64,000 nucleotides of DNA from Loxodes magnus (taxonomy: Eukaryota; Ciliophora; Karyorelictea; Loxodida; Loxodidae), in the NCBI GenBank assembly GCA_946699065.1, contig CAMPDV010001232.1, positions 1 to 64,000 of the forward strand, written 5' to 3'. Below, piece after piece: positions 1 to 11,200 of the stretch. The position numbers and the translations under genes are program-made. The notes under the pieces are model-generated. The model saw nothing but the letters and a program-made list of their open reading frames with translations. It was not told where the DNA came from and searched no databases. Within the stretch, counting starts at the first letter, position 1. Each line of letters opens with the position of its first letter.

Positions 1-2252
1 TTTTTATTAATAAAATATAATTTATAGAAAAATGCCCAATTTTCAAAGTCTTATCAATATGTAATTAAGCGATGTTTTCAAGTTTATTAAATACAAAGTT
101 CTCTCATTGCTAACGAATTAATCTTATGTTTATTAGTTAAAATTCATTTAGTTTCTGTTTCAGATTAAGAATTTTACTATTTTAAGAAAAAATATCCTTT
201 GAATTTTACTGAGAACTTGAATTTTTAAAGCTGTTTAATGAAGATCAATAACTTATCAATTAAATCTTCCATATATGTGAGTTTCTTTGTACACTGAACA
301 TTTTGCCTCAATATAATTCTTTGCTTAATATATTTTAAGTTTATTATTCTTAGAAGCTACTTATTTAGAATATGCACAAAATGTAAAAGAAAAGCTTAAA
401 CATTTCGAAAGAATTACTTACTTTAACTTTTTGTTAGTTTAAATACATTAGAAAGCATAATGAAATATATTAGATTAAATCATAATGCATTTAAATATAC
501 TTTCAAGTCAAATTTTTATTTTTCGCAACTTAAAAATAGGAAAATTAAGACTTAATGTAAAAATAAAGGTAAAAATCTAAAAATATCAAAGCTCATTAAA
601 AAATGTTTAGTTACTAATGATTCAAAGATAAAAAAGAAGAAATTGCATAATTAAGTAAACAAATCATTATGTAATAAAATATTTCGTTCAAATTTTTTAT
701 CAAATATAATAACTTAAAAAATTGTTTTTGTTCCTTTAAGAATTAGAAACTGATGAAGAGTTATAAATATTTAATTTACGATTCGAAAAAAATGAAGAAT
801 TTTTATAATCTGAATAGGAAAATAAAAAATATCTAACTGATTTATTATAAGCTAAACTAAAATCATAGTAGAGAAAAATTTAGAATTTCATTCCTTAGCT
901 ATAAAAGTCTTGATAATTTTAATCCTTAACCTTTACTTTATTTAACATTTTAAAAGGAACATAAGTATTTTATAAATTAGTATTTAAGAAATTTTAGGAG
1001 ATATTACAAAAAATAATTTTATTATTTCGTTTCTGAGTTCGAAATTTAAATAAAAATGAAAAAAGTTATTTAGAGTAAAATGTTTAATATTCGTTTTATA
1101 TAATACTATCGTCTTATTTTTTAGATTTTTACACTTAAAAGATTTTCTAATTTTTAAGCTTTTAATGTGGATTATAACTTTAAACAGATAAAATTTAATT
1201 AAATTATATTTCAAACTAAAGTGTTTTGTACAAAATTTAGATATTAAAGGTAATAAGTATTAAGCAGTTGAATTAAGATTAAATATTTAATTTTATTTGT
1301 TGATGCTTATAAACATCTTTCTATACAAGATTCTTAGAAGATATATTTTTACATTTTACCATATTTTAATAGTTTTGATTATCGTTTTTATTTGCTTAAT
1401 TTTATGCAATTTAATCTTATTTAACCTAAAATAGTTTTAAATTTATTTAAATTTCTAATAGTAATTTTATGAATTATATCACACATAAATACTTTCTTTA
1501 ATATTTTAATAATGCAATTTCAAAAACTATGCATCTCCTATTTATTTTTAAAAGATTTAGAAAAAAATATATTTTAGGAGAGTTTATGACGAACAGTAAG
1601 AAGTTATTATATGCCTCATATTTCTCAATAATTTTGATAATTACTGTAAGTTGTTAAAAGAAACTAATAACTACCTTTTTAGATAATTAATTTCATTTAA
1701 AGAATTAAATCATTTTTTAATTTCCTTTATAGATATTTTTAAAGAAATTATGATATCATATTTAGTAATTTAAAACCAATATTTATTATTATTTAAATTC
1801 GAGATTACTGAAAACTAGTTAAATCACCTAAATTTTTTATATTCAACTTTAATTGCAAAACCTATTTTGATGAACTTGTTTCGGACTATTTTCATTTCTT
1901 AAAAATAACTATATTTGCTATTAGAAATTTAAAAAAACTGAACAAATCTCTGCAAATTGAAATTTACGATTTAGTAAATTTTTACATAAAGAAGTCATAA
2001 ACTTATTATTCAAAATCGAGAAGTAAATTAAGACTGTATAACTAAATTAAGCAAATATTTCAATATAACCTTGAAAATTGGAAAATTAATTGGAAGCACT
2101 TGTGCATAACTAAATTAAGTTAATAGTTAAAAAAAGCAGATTCAAATCTAACCAAATTATTCAAAGTCCCATATATATCGTTTCAACTTTTTACTCTTCC
2201 ACAAGTTCTGAGTTAATAATTTTAAATCAATTTAACGCAAAAAAAGAAGGAA
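1..2252. other. AT-rich stretch, no gene recognised
   Basis: Very AT-rich sequence with scattered A and T runs. I found no conserved protein motif on either strand under the ciliate code. The standard-code frame at 984-1214 (minus) is a low-complexity K/F/I/N chance frame. Some short Gln-rich frames can be read, but nothing stands out from composition. Confidence 0.5.
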
Positions 2253-3040
2253 ATGTCGGATTTCCGAAAGGGATTCTTTCATACTCCTAAGAAGTAGGAA
2301 TCTGCACATGTCAATAGTACGAGGAGTAAACAGCTCAAGAAAGTAACTCATGCACTAACACCAACATCGTAAGAGAAGCCTAGTAAACAAGTAAAGTTCT
2401 TATTGCATCAAGAAGTCTCAGAATTTAACCCTTCTGGTCAGATAAACTTGGAAAAGCTCATTAAAATAGGGTTAAATTTCCAGGAAGAGATTAGGAAACA
2501 ACGGAGGGATAATTCGAATCCGTCGGAACAGATTCAACATGGACACCAAGATACCTTAGACATAAATGGGTAATTAGGAGAAGGAACTCAATACATTTGG
2601 AAATATTAGAAAGAACTATTTTACTCCATATAAAATAATTTATGAGAAAAAAAAATAGAATTGAATCACCTGTAGATTAAGTTGAGCCTCAAAAGTTAAA
2701 AAAGCTAATTTACTCAACAAAACATAAACATATTATGGAAATTAATAAGACAGAAAATTTAGATTTTTGGAAAAAAAGAAAAAAACATATTCTACAACAG
2801 CAAAAGACACCTGTATACAAACTGCCTGAAATTCCAAAACTTTAAAAGATAATATTGAATCTAAGGAAAAAGAAGAGAGAAAAACTTTATTGTAACAAGA
2901 ATGAGTAGTTTTACAATACGAAATATATTTACGATTACAAGATTCAAAGAGAAGACATCAAGAAGTTTTAAACTTTCGAACTTATTTTAAACAACAGCGA
3001 CGTACTGCTATTAAGCAGTTTCAAATAAGCATATAAATAA
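2253..3040 (+). CDS. ORF1-like coiled-coil protein of a LINE-type element, frameshifted
   Basis: An ATG at 2253 opens a frame of 130 codons up to a TGA at 2643-2645, with TAA/TAG read as Gln. The product is polar and basic (starts MSDFRKGFFHTPKKQ) and far less AT-rich than its surroundings. After a run of A at about 2646-2655, a different frame continues with heptad-like Leu/Ile/Lys/Gln sequence (IELNHLQIKLSLK) and then QVVLQYEIYLRLQDSKRRH up to about 3040. That looks like one coiled-coil protein broken by an A-run indel. The position about 2 kb upstream of a LINE reverse-transcriptase remnant and the Q/K-rich coiled-coil style suggest ORF1 of the same element. I could not align it to the ORF1 of LINE copies A or C, so it may be a separate gene. 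Confidence 0.45.
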
Positions 3041-4009
3041 ATAGTTTTTAAATTTCAATTTAAATCAAAAAATTTAAATAATTTTAACTCGAAAAAGAAT
3101 AAAAAATTTATAAACTTTATCGTAGTAAAAATTGAAGAATAATAAGTTCTAAGTATAAAATTAAAACACTCAAATTAGATATTATCAAAAATATTAAAAG
3201 TTATGATAAAAATTAATTTAGACTTTATTATCAATTTTATATTAAAAGAGTTCATGCTTAAAAAATTTTACAAAGTAGAAGTTTTTTATAGAATCGACAT
3301 AACTTAAAAGAAATTCATTAAATAATGTTTAGATCTCATTTTCAATAAGTCTGAATAAAAAATATCATATAACTTTTTGAATTTCTTTTTATAATTCTAC
3401 ATTTAAAAATAAAACATTTTTTCGTTAGTTTTAATTTTCAGAATATAATAAATTATTTCCAAGCAAAATATTAACTAAGAAATGAAAAAATTGCTTAAAT
3501 TTTCTCAATATATTTAATTATCTAAAATATTGGTTTTTGGTTCTTTTATTTTTCTTAAATTAAACAGAAAAATATTTAATAATATGATGTGTTTTATAAA
3601 AATTTTAGTTACTGTTCATCATAAATTATCCTAAACTAAATTTGTACTAAATTTTTTTAATTTAAAATAAAATATTTTTCTACATTAAGATTGATTCCTA
3701 TATTTATGTATTTTGCTCATTATGAATCTTAAAATAAATGATAACTAAACACTTTATTTTTTATATTTAGATATTATTTAGATTGTTTTAGTAAAATTTT
3801 CCATCATACTTTAATTTTTCTATTTTTAATTTGCAAAAAAATTTTCTAATTAACTTAAAAATATAAATTTAAACATTATGCATAATTAAATTTATTAGTT
3901 ATATTTTTTTATTTTTTATAAGTAAAAAAGAAATTAAAGAAAGCAAAAGCTTAAATTGTTATAATATATAAGATATTATTATTAAATTGATATTTCCATT
4001 ATTAGTTTA
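3041..4009. other. AT-rich spacer; one long open frame without TGA
   Basis: About 85% A+T. The plus-strand frame directly after the TGA at 2643 contains no further TGA until about 3690, roughly 345 codons. That is longer than chance predicts for this composition. Its translation from 3050 on is low-complexity K/N/F/I, however, and no domain was recognised. It is left unassigned. Confidence 0.35.
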
Positions 4010-4279
4010 TCACTGGTAAGGTTATAAGTATATTATAAGATTATTTCGTTCGATCATAGGATCATTAGAGTCTTCTTCAAAGCTCACTTATTCTATTGAG
4101 TATCGGCTTGTGCAAATTTAACCTTCTTGACCACAATAATCTTGCTCCAATCTCATTTTGGCATAAACTTTTATTTGTTTCTTCTTTTTGAGCTTTTACT
4201 ATATCTAATAGTAATTATTCTCCACCATAAACCTTTTCTTATAAAGTCTTCCTTCTGGATTACAGTATAACCTAGTCAT
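4010..4279 (-). CDS. Small ORF, 89 aa, unknown function
   Basis: A complete minus-strand frame runs from an ATG at 4279 to a TGA at 4010-4012 with no internal TGA. It uses several TAA/TAG codons as Gln. The product starts MTRLYCNPEGRLYKKRF, has a lysine-rich middle and an acidic stretch (FEEDSNDPMIERNN) near the C-terminus. Local G+C is clearly higher than in the flanks, which argues for selection or recent arrival. The codon just upstream region contains TGA, consistent with a true start. No domain was recognised. It could be a small gene or one exon of a larger, interrupted gene. It lies antisense between the ORF1-like and RT-like pieces of a LINE remnant. Confidence 0.5.
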
Positions 4280-4867
4280 GTTATTTCATAACTTTATAAT
4301 AAAAAGTAAAGAAATATAGATTTTTTATTTTATAAGTACTGCTTTTTATTTTGAATAACAGCTTAACCTTTATAAATGCTAATTTATTAAATCATACAAT
4401 CATTTTTCTTTTATCTTCCTTACATTATCCAATATTTCTTAAATTATAAGTAAAATATTTTAAATTCTATTGATTATCTGAATTACGATGAAAAATATCT
4501 AAAATTATAAGATTTAAATTTTTTCTTGTTTGATAAATAAATAATTTAATTAATTAAACTAAAGAGAATTTCTTTAACCTTTGTAAACTTAACTAATTTT
4601 TGTATATAAATGATTTAAATTTTAAATCATAAGTTATAAGATGTTTCTAAACTTTTATTTTTTAAATATTGAAGTTACAAAATTAAAATAAATAGATTTA
4701 TTGCTAAATTTTAAAATTTTAGATTCTATTTCTAAAGTAATAGAAGTAACAAATTGGGAAAGTTATCATTCGTATTCTTAAAATTCTTAATTTCATCTAA
4801 TTCTATTTATTGTGTTTTTAGTTAAAGATATTCACATTATTTTATTAATTATTTAATATTTTAAATA

Positions 4868-5487
4868 GGGAGGAACAATCCTCTAACTGAGATTAACTTA
4901 TCTCAAGTAACAAGAAGTACTTTAAGACTACCAACTGAGCAAGAATTTTGGCAGAAGAAACTTCCAAGGAGAAATTTTTATTTATTCATAAATATTTAAA
5001 ATTTAAGCATCAATAACACATTTTCTTAGCTTACTATTTCTGCTAAATAAATTTTGGTTAATTGATAGATTCTGAAAAATCGATGCAGACTTTAATAAAT
5101 GAAACAAAAAAAGTATTCGAATTAACTTAATTGAATATTAATACTTCAAAATGCGAAGCTATTTAATTCTTAAAAAAGAATCAAAAAGAAGAGAAGTTAA
5201 ACTTAAAAATAAAAGATAACCCAATTATTTAGAAGTAATAAGTAACATATTTAGGAGTAATTCTTCATCAAAAAAAGGATATAATTAATCACTGCAAATC
5301 GGTTTCAATTAATTATCTGCCTGCTATGAAGAAAGCAGTATATACATTATCAAGAAATAAAAATGTGACAACTTGACATTTTAAGATTTGGTTCTGAATG
5401 TTCACGCTTCCTAAAGTAGAATATGGAGGTAATGAGACAATATGGAAAATCTTGAGATGAGGTATAGCATACATACCCAAACACTAA
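4868..5487 (+). pseudogene. LINE reverse transcriptase, C-terminal remnant (copy D)
   Basis: The readable frame from about 5070 gives the segment that follows the catalytic YADD/FGDD motif in non-LTR reverse transcriptases. It contains SEKSMQTLINETKKVFE, then LNINTSKCEAIQFLKK, then the conserved VTYLGVILHQKK, then LPKVEYGGNETIW. The same blocks occur in LINE copy B (NINIAQCEVIGFLKK and FPKVEYGSDIT), so this is the same family. The catalytic motif just upstream (about 5025-5060) is degenerate or out of frame, and no fingers domain is visible. TGA codons in the frame sit where copy B or composition allows Trp. The block at 4868-4975 (NNPLTEINLSQVTRS) is coding-like and may be another fragment of the element. 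The copy is 5'-truncated and inactive. Confidence 0.65.
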
Positions 5488-5488
5488 A

Positions 5489-5686
5489 ATGCTAGCAGGT
5501 AGTAGTGATGTGTGCTTAGATTTAAAGGATATAGACGAAGCAAAGAGGATATGCGAAGTATTAGACCTGAACGGAAACAAAATGAGAATACAGCACCCAG
5601 TAAATTTTATCTGCTTTTTATGCAAATTGAAAGGGCACATAGATCAACAATGCAGAAGGGTGGAAGGAGCAAAAAGGAAAAATTAA
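5489..5686 (+). CDS. CCHC zinc-knuckle (Gag-like) fragment
   Basis: This frame gives about 65 aa ending in a zinc knuckle of the form C-x2-C-x4-H-x4-C (CFLCKLKGHIDQQC), the RNA-binding motif of retroelement Gag and LINE ORF1/ORF2 proteins. The part before it (VCLDLKDIDEAKRICEVLDLNGNK) is a compact, natural-looking protein sequence. The frame differs from the reverse-transcriptase remnant immediately upstream, so a frameshift or a junction lies at about 5480. Gln is written as CAA/CAG here rather than TAA/TAG, and local G+C is high compared with the neighbourhood. It is probably the nucleic-acid-binding tail of the same LINE remnant, or a fragment of another retroelement. It has no convincing start of its own. 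Confidence 0.5.
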   Translation: MLAGSSDVCLDLKDIDEAKRICEVLDLNGNKMRIQHPVNFICFLCKLKGHIDQQCRRVEGAKRKN

Positions 5687-6039
5687 ATACAAGATAGTTA
5701 GAAATGCTTAAAGGAGAAATGAAATTAACAATAAACAAACCTGAATAAAATTAAATCAAGCAAATAAGAGGATAATTAAAGAAGGAGAGTATATGATTAT
5801 AGAGGAAGCAAGGGAAGAAGAGAAGGAAATAAAACTAAGGAGAATAGGAAAATAATTAAAACAACTAAACAATTATATAATAAAAATACTTTTATGCAAA
5901 ACGAATAAATAAGAATTATTTTTCATTAAAATTGAATTGGAAGTATGTAAGGCAGAGGAATAGAGATATCTTCATAGGACTAAATTAAATTAAATTAAAT
6001 AAAATAGAAAACAAAAAAATTATATAAATAATAATAAAT
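5687..6039. other. LINE remnant tail and AT-rich simple repeats
   Basis: Purine-rich sequence (GGAGAA, AGGAAG) that could be the end of the retroelement reading frame, grading into short simple repeats. TAAAT units occur near 5982-6006 and AAAT units at about 6027-6052. The AAAT run directly abuts the left repeat arm of the WD40 cassette. Confidence 0.45.
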
Positions 6040-6392
6040 AAATAAATAAATACATTTGATCATAGAGCGCGTAGCATTCTCATTGGTGCGCAGCTCTTTA
6101 AAAAAAAATGTTTCATACTGACAAGAATGTTTGTTGCTGATAAAATTATCAGACACTGGTAGACCTTGTTCAATACTGGTATAATTATTCAGTACTGATA
6201 AAAATGTTCAATACTGATATAATTTTGGAATACTCGTAATCTTTAATACTTGCTGGAGGTCCAAGGACATGGAGGATTGTGTCTCATTGCATCACCAAAG
6301 CAGAGGACGACATGTGTCAATTATGGGTACTTAACTTCCCCAACCTCTGATGAAAATGACCTTGTTGCTCACCTTCGAACAACTATATTAAT
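6040..6392 (-). repeat. Left arm of inverted repeat (module copy 1)
   Basis: Near-identical to the reverse complement of 7728-8222, apart from a duplicated block in the right arm. Read inward from the outer end it has a GAGCGCG hairpin, a series of TACTGATA-type short repeats at 6115-6235, then GGAGGTCCAAGGACATGG and the inner motif GGGTACTTAACTTCCCC at about 6324-6340. Confidence 0.8.
6080..6240. repeat. Degenerate TACTGATA/TACTGGTA short repeats in the arm
   Basis: Within both arms a 10-14 bp unit recurs at irregular spacing: atactgacaag, gttgctgataaaa, acactggtag, atactggtata, gtactgataaa, atactgatata. The unit reads ACTGRTA. It is kept in both arms, so it predates their duplication. It could be a binding-site cluster such as subterminal transposase sites, which is inference only. 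Confidence 0.5.
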
Positions 6393-7313
6393 AAATAAAA
6401 AAATATATATAATAAGATATAATATAAAACAAATCAAAGAAAAAAAAAGGATAGAATAATTGATGGTAAAAACGCTCTACTCTAATGGATCCTTATGCCC
6501 TTACAAAGTCTATATACACTCACCCTTATCAAAGTTTCAAATCTTGATTGTTCTGTCACCAGAACCAGAAAATATAACACTTGAATCAACACTTAGCTGA
6601 ATACTACATAAAGCATATGCATGACCTTAAAGAGTACGAATACACTAAACAGAAGAGAAGTCCCATATCTTAATAATCCTGTCATCCGAACCCGATTCTA
6701 TATACCTATTATCCTTAAACACTATCACCGATCTAACTCAGTCTGAATGCCCAATAAGAGTTCGCACAAGCTGACCAGCCTAGAAATCCCAGATTTTTAC
6801 AGTTGTATCAGAAGATCCCGATATAATATATCTAGAGTCATAGGAGATTACTACCAATCTAACTATATCAGTATGTCCCGCTATAGTTCTTTGGAGATCG
6901 CCATTGTGGAAATTTCAGATCTTTATGGTTTTGTCATAAGATCCCGATACAATATAGTTAGAGTCCGGGGAGATTACTACCGAGGTAACATATGAAGTAT
7001 GCCCCGTTAAAGTTCTTATGAGAGCACCATTATGGAAATTTCAGATCTTTATAATTGTGTCATCAGATTCTGATACGATATAGCTAGAGTCTGAGGATAT
7101 TACTACTGATGAAGCATTTGAAGTATGCCCCGTTATAGTTCTTAAAAGAGTACCTGTCTGGAAATTCCAGATCTTTATCGAATATTTAGGCCATCCAGAA
7201 CCTGATATAATTCAATTCAAGTCACTTGATATGGCTACCGATAACACAGGTGAAGTGTGACCAGTGAAGACTTAGTCTAAAAAATATTAAAGAAATACCT
7301 TTACTTTGGTCAT
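6369..7313 (-). CDS. WD40-repeat protein
   Basis: One uninterrupted minus-strand frame, with TAA/TAG as Gln and TGA as Trp, encodes about six or seven WD40 blades of the GHTSxVxSVxISxDSxYIVSGSxDxTIKIW type. The protein is expected to be a beta-propeller scaffold. The ATG at 7313 is the suggested start, but the frame stays open upstream to at least 7440 and reads like an earlier blade (STSFQVWNS). In-frame TGAs lie at 7212, 7041, 6915, 6738 and 6537, with another at 7359 upstream. Those at 7041, 6915 and 6537 are exactly the blade Trp (KI-W-NF), and that at 6738 gives GHSDWV. Three sister blades use TGG at the same position. The first TGA not at such a site is 6369-6371, in the repeat arm, and is taken as the stop. 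No frameshift occurs over about 950 bp, so the gene looks functional. Confidence 0.75.
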
Positions 7314-7727
7314 AACTGATTTTATTTATTAACTTTTAGGAACATAAGTTGCAGAATTTCATACTTGAAATGAAGTAGAGATATTTTCCCTAGAATGTGG
7401 TTTCTCGCTCTTAGGAGTTTTCTTAAAAAAACACTTTTAGTAAATTGCTTTTCTTTTTTCTCCATTTTAACTTTTATAACTTACTTTTATAACTATTTAA
7501 TACAAATAACTCAATAAATTTTACTGATTTAATTTCAATACAATTAAACAATTAAATAATTTATTAAGCATAATTATAAATATCTTATTTCTAAAACATT
7601 GATTTTTCTATTTTTGTCTTAAAACAAGATAAGATATAAAACTAATAGTGTACAAACTTTTACAATTTTAATTATTTTATATCTTTTTACTTTTAAATAA
7701 AAAATTATTATATTTTCTTTAAAACCG

Positions 7728-8235
7728 CCATAGTTGTTCGAAGGTGAACAACAAGGTCGTCTTCATCAGAGGTTGGGGAAGTTAAGTACCCATAATCGAC
7801 TTTATGTCTTCCTCTGCTTTGGTTTGGCCTCGAGACATAAGATTCTTAGACCTTCGACGGTGGCTTGACTTTGTTTCGTTTATTTTTAATACTGGAACGA
7901 AAAAGAAATAATATTGCGAACTTCATCAGAGGTTGGGGAAGTTAAGTACCCACAATTGACACATGTCGTCCTCTGCTTTGGTGATGCAATGAGACACAAT
8001 CCTCCATGTCCTTGGACCTCCAGCAAATATTAAAGATTACGAGTATTCTTAAATTATATCAGTATTGAACATTTTTATCAGTACTAAATAATTATACCAG
8101 TATTGAACAAGGTTTATCAGTATCTGATAATTTTATCAGTAACAAACATTCTTGTCAGTATGAAACATTTTTTTTTAAAGAGCTGCTCACCAACGAGAGT
8201 GCTACGCGCTCTATAATCAAATTTATTTATTTATA
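7728..8235 (+). repeat. Right arm of inverted repeat (module copy 2) with internal duplication
   Basis: Inverted counterpart of 6040-6392. It carries an extra block: the segment containing GGTTGGGGAAGTTAAGTACCC occurs at about 7770 and again at about 7929. Between the two lies about 110 bp of unrelated, higher-G+C sequence (GGCCTCGAGACATAAG...TTCGACGGTGGC). The outer end reads AGTGCTACGCGCTC followed by a TTTA tract. Confidence 0.8.
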
Positions 8236-11200
8236 TCAAAAGTTTATATTGAAGAATTATATCCTTATTATAATAACTTTAATATGAATTTATTAATTAC
8301 TACTTATTTGTGTTTTAAATCAAAACTCTTAATAAGAAAACTTTATTTCTTCGTAGACCCTTTTAATTGATAAATAAAATATTACAATTTTTTTTAAATA
8401 TTGTTATTAATTATTGTTTTTCACTTACATTTAATCCAAAAAATTATTTGTTAAAGCTTTTTACTAAAAAAATGAAATAAAATAAGTTTCTTATTAATTA
8501 GTTTGAATAAATATTAAGAAGCATAAATTATTTAAAGCAAAGCATTTTAGAATTTATAAGATAAACTCTTTTAATTGCACATTTTCTTACTACTACTTCA
8601 TTAAAACTTTTTACTTATAAAGGTCTCTCTTATAATAATAAACTAATATAATTTATTACTTATAATGTTGATTATAAGCAAAATAGATTATATAAATGTA
8701 ATAAATAGAAGTAGTAGAAAGTAAATATTTAAACTAACTAAAAATGGTTGATCTCTAATTTTATCTTACAATTATTAAATAGTAGTATTTAATTTTATTA
8801 TTAAAATAAGTTTTAATATGTTTAATTATGTCTATTAAATACTTAAAATTTATCCTTTTAGCTTTATTAGTTATTAATTAAATTAATTTTCTCTTTAATT
8901 TATAAAGATATTAGGTTAGTTGTAATTAATACATTTAGATAACTTTCTCTTTTTATAGCTAACTAATATTATATTTATTATTTATGTTATTTTTGGAATT
9001 ATCATTTCAAATTAATAATACCTAAATTATTCTACTTTATATTACACTTACTTCTTTTCTATTATTCTATAAAAATCTATATTATATAGTTACCACTATT
9101 AATACTCTCTTTATTAAAATGGGTTTTTTGCTATTAAGAAAATTTATAAGCTTTTAAGATAGAAAAATATTTTTAATATCTTCTATTATTATTTTCTGAA
9201 TAATTAGAAAGAGTAAACATAATATAATATATTTCTTTGTATAAGTAAGAGATAATATAAGTATTAGATTAGCTAGTATAAGTTATTTAAAACTAATCTA
9301 ACAGATTATTAATTACTCTTAATACATTTTATTAGTCTACTATTATTTTATATCTTTCTGTTCCTAATAAACAATTCTTCATGTTTTGCTTTATAGCACA
9401 TCCTCATTTATTAATCTTATACATTACAAAAGATTAAAATATTAAAAAAATATAGATAGTTATAGAATTATTTGAAACTTAGACATTAAAATAGGTTTGA
9501 ATTTTAGATTATTTATAATTTTCCTAAATTTAAATTATATTTATATTCCTTTTTTTAACTATCTTTTGTAATTAACTTTTGTTTGGAAAACTGATAAAAA
9601 GGTACATTTTGTAAAATATTTAGTCTTAATTTATCTAAGTTTATTTTAGTGAGTATAAGAATATATTAAATTTAAAGTATTAATGATACTAGTTCTATAA
9701 AGCATTTAGATAATTATATAAAATAAATAGTTAAGAGAAAACATTATTCTTTTATATAATTAAATAAAGAAAAGCTAATTTAAATCTTCTATAGAGTCAA
9801 TTATTCATATATCTAAAGTCCTCTATTTATCTTAAAATCAAGTGCTTAATATATTATAGCCTCCTTTACTCATTTAGTAATATTAATTCATAAAAACTTA
9901 AAAGAAAATTCCTTTTTACTTTAGCTTTACTTGCAAATATTCTAAGTAATTTAACTAGTTAAAGATAGGTTTAATTAGAGACTAATAAGAAATTTTCTTA
10001 TCCTCTAGATAAAATATTTAATAAAGCTGTGATTGCGTTTCTAATTAATGAAGAATAATATTTTAAATTAAAATAAGGAAAATTAATATTTTTCTTTTTA
10101 TTTAATGAAAATTTAAAATAATTTATATAAAATCTCTTAATATTTTATAAAAAACCAAAGTAAATGTAAAAACATTAATTAAATATAATTTAAAAATATT
10201 AAGAAATTTATAATTCTAAATGATATTATAAATTAATATTTTAATAATGTTTAGATAAAACATATAATAAATTATGTAATCTCTATTTTAACCTTAGAAA
10301 TGTAGTAAAATATTCTTAAAAGTTAAATGAAAAATTATAAGGAAAACTTAAGAAATTAAATTTTTCTATAAAAAATGAATATAAAATTTACTAATTATTT
10401 AATTGACACTATCAACTTCTATTAAACTATTTAAAATTATTGTTAAAGAAAAATAAAGTATAAATAGATTAATTTAAAAATTAAAAAAATTATAATTTAA
10501 AATATTATATTTATACTTTATTTGTGTCTAAGATTAATATTAAAAATAAAAATTTTATAAATCTAGCATCGATTGACTTTTTAAATAAAGTAATTCAACA
10601 AAAAAATATAAAAAATTAAAAATGTTAAAAATGCTAAAAAATTATCTAACTCTCAGATTTTTATAATCAGCCTATTTGAAGATAGTTTATTTTTACTATT
10701 TTTCATCAATTATGGATGCATTTATGGTAAAATACATATTATTTTACTAATCTCAAATTTTAACTTCAGCTTAAATGAAAACTTTTAAATATTTGAATAA
10801 ATAAGTAAACAAATTATTTAGTTTTTTATTTTCTAAACTTAATATGAAATCCAGTAAAATGTTTTGAAAAATAATTTAATCCATATCAATATTAAGATTC
10901 TAACTTTAAATATTAAGTAAAGTAGCAAAATAAATTAAAATTTTGAATTAAAAACATATTTATTTATTAATTTTATTGATTAAAATATACCTATAAATTA
11001 AAAAAATATGAAACTAGGAGCATTTTCTATTAAAAGAAGATTTAAAGTTTATTTAAGAACAATAGAAATACAAATAAAATAAGATTAAATTTGTTGATAA
11101 ATTTCTAATTAAAAAAATAAAATATAAATGATAGTAAATTTGAATATCATTCCTGATTATTTAAAATTTAATATTATTTAAATATTTTGAATCTAAAACT

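Larger units (their letters stand above)
6040..8235. mobile_element. WD40 cassette flanked by two inverted repeat copies
   Basis: Two copies of one roughly 350-500 bp repeat lie in opposite orientation (6040-6392 and 7728-8235) and enclose a minus-strand WD40 gene. The outer ends both carry GAGCGCGTAGCA...CAGCTCTTT next to an AAAT/TTTA tract. The inner ends both reach CACCTTCGAACAAC. The arms match closely over about 300 bp. The layout fits either a TIR-bounded mobile element carrying a WD40 gene, or two SINE-like insertions that happen to flank a gene. No transposase and no clear target-site duplication were found. Confidence 0.5.

Noticed and set aside
984-1214. Standard-code ORFs of 60-101 codons across the window as genes
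   Set aside because: Most are hydrophobic or low-complexity antisense shadows of Gln/Lys/Asn-rich coding strands, or T-run artefacts. Real proteins appear only with TAA/TAG read as Gln.
6340-6392. Hammerhead ribozyme (CTGATGA followed by GAA)
   Set aside because: The GAA lies inside the GTTGYTC-ACCTTC-GAACAAC hairpin and no stem II/III arrangement fits.
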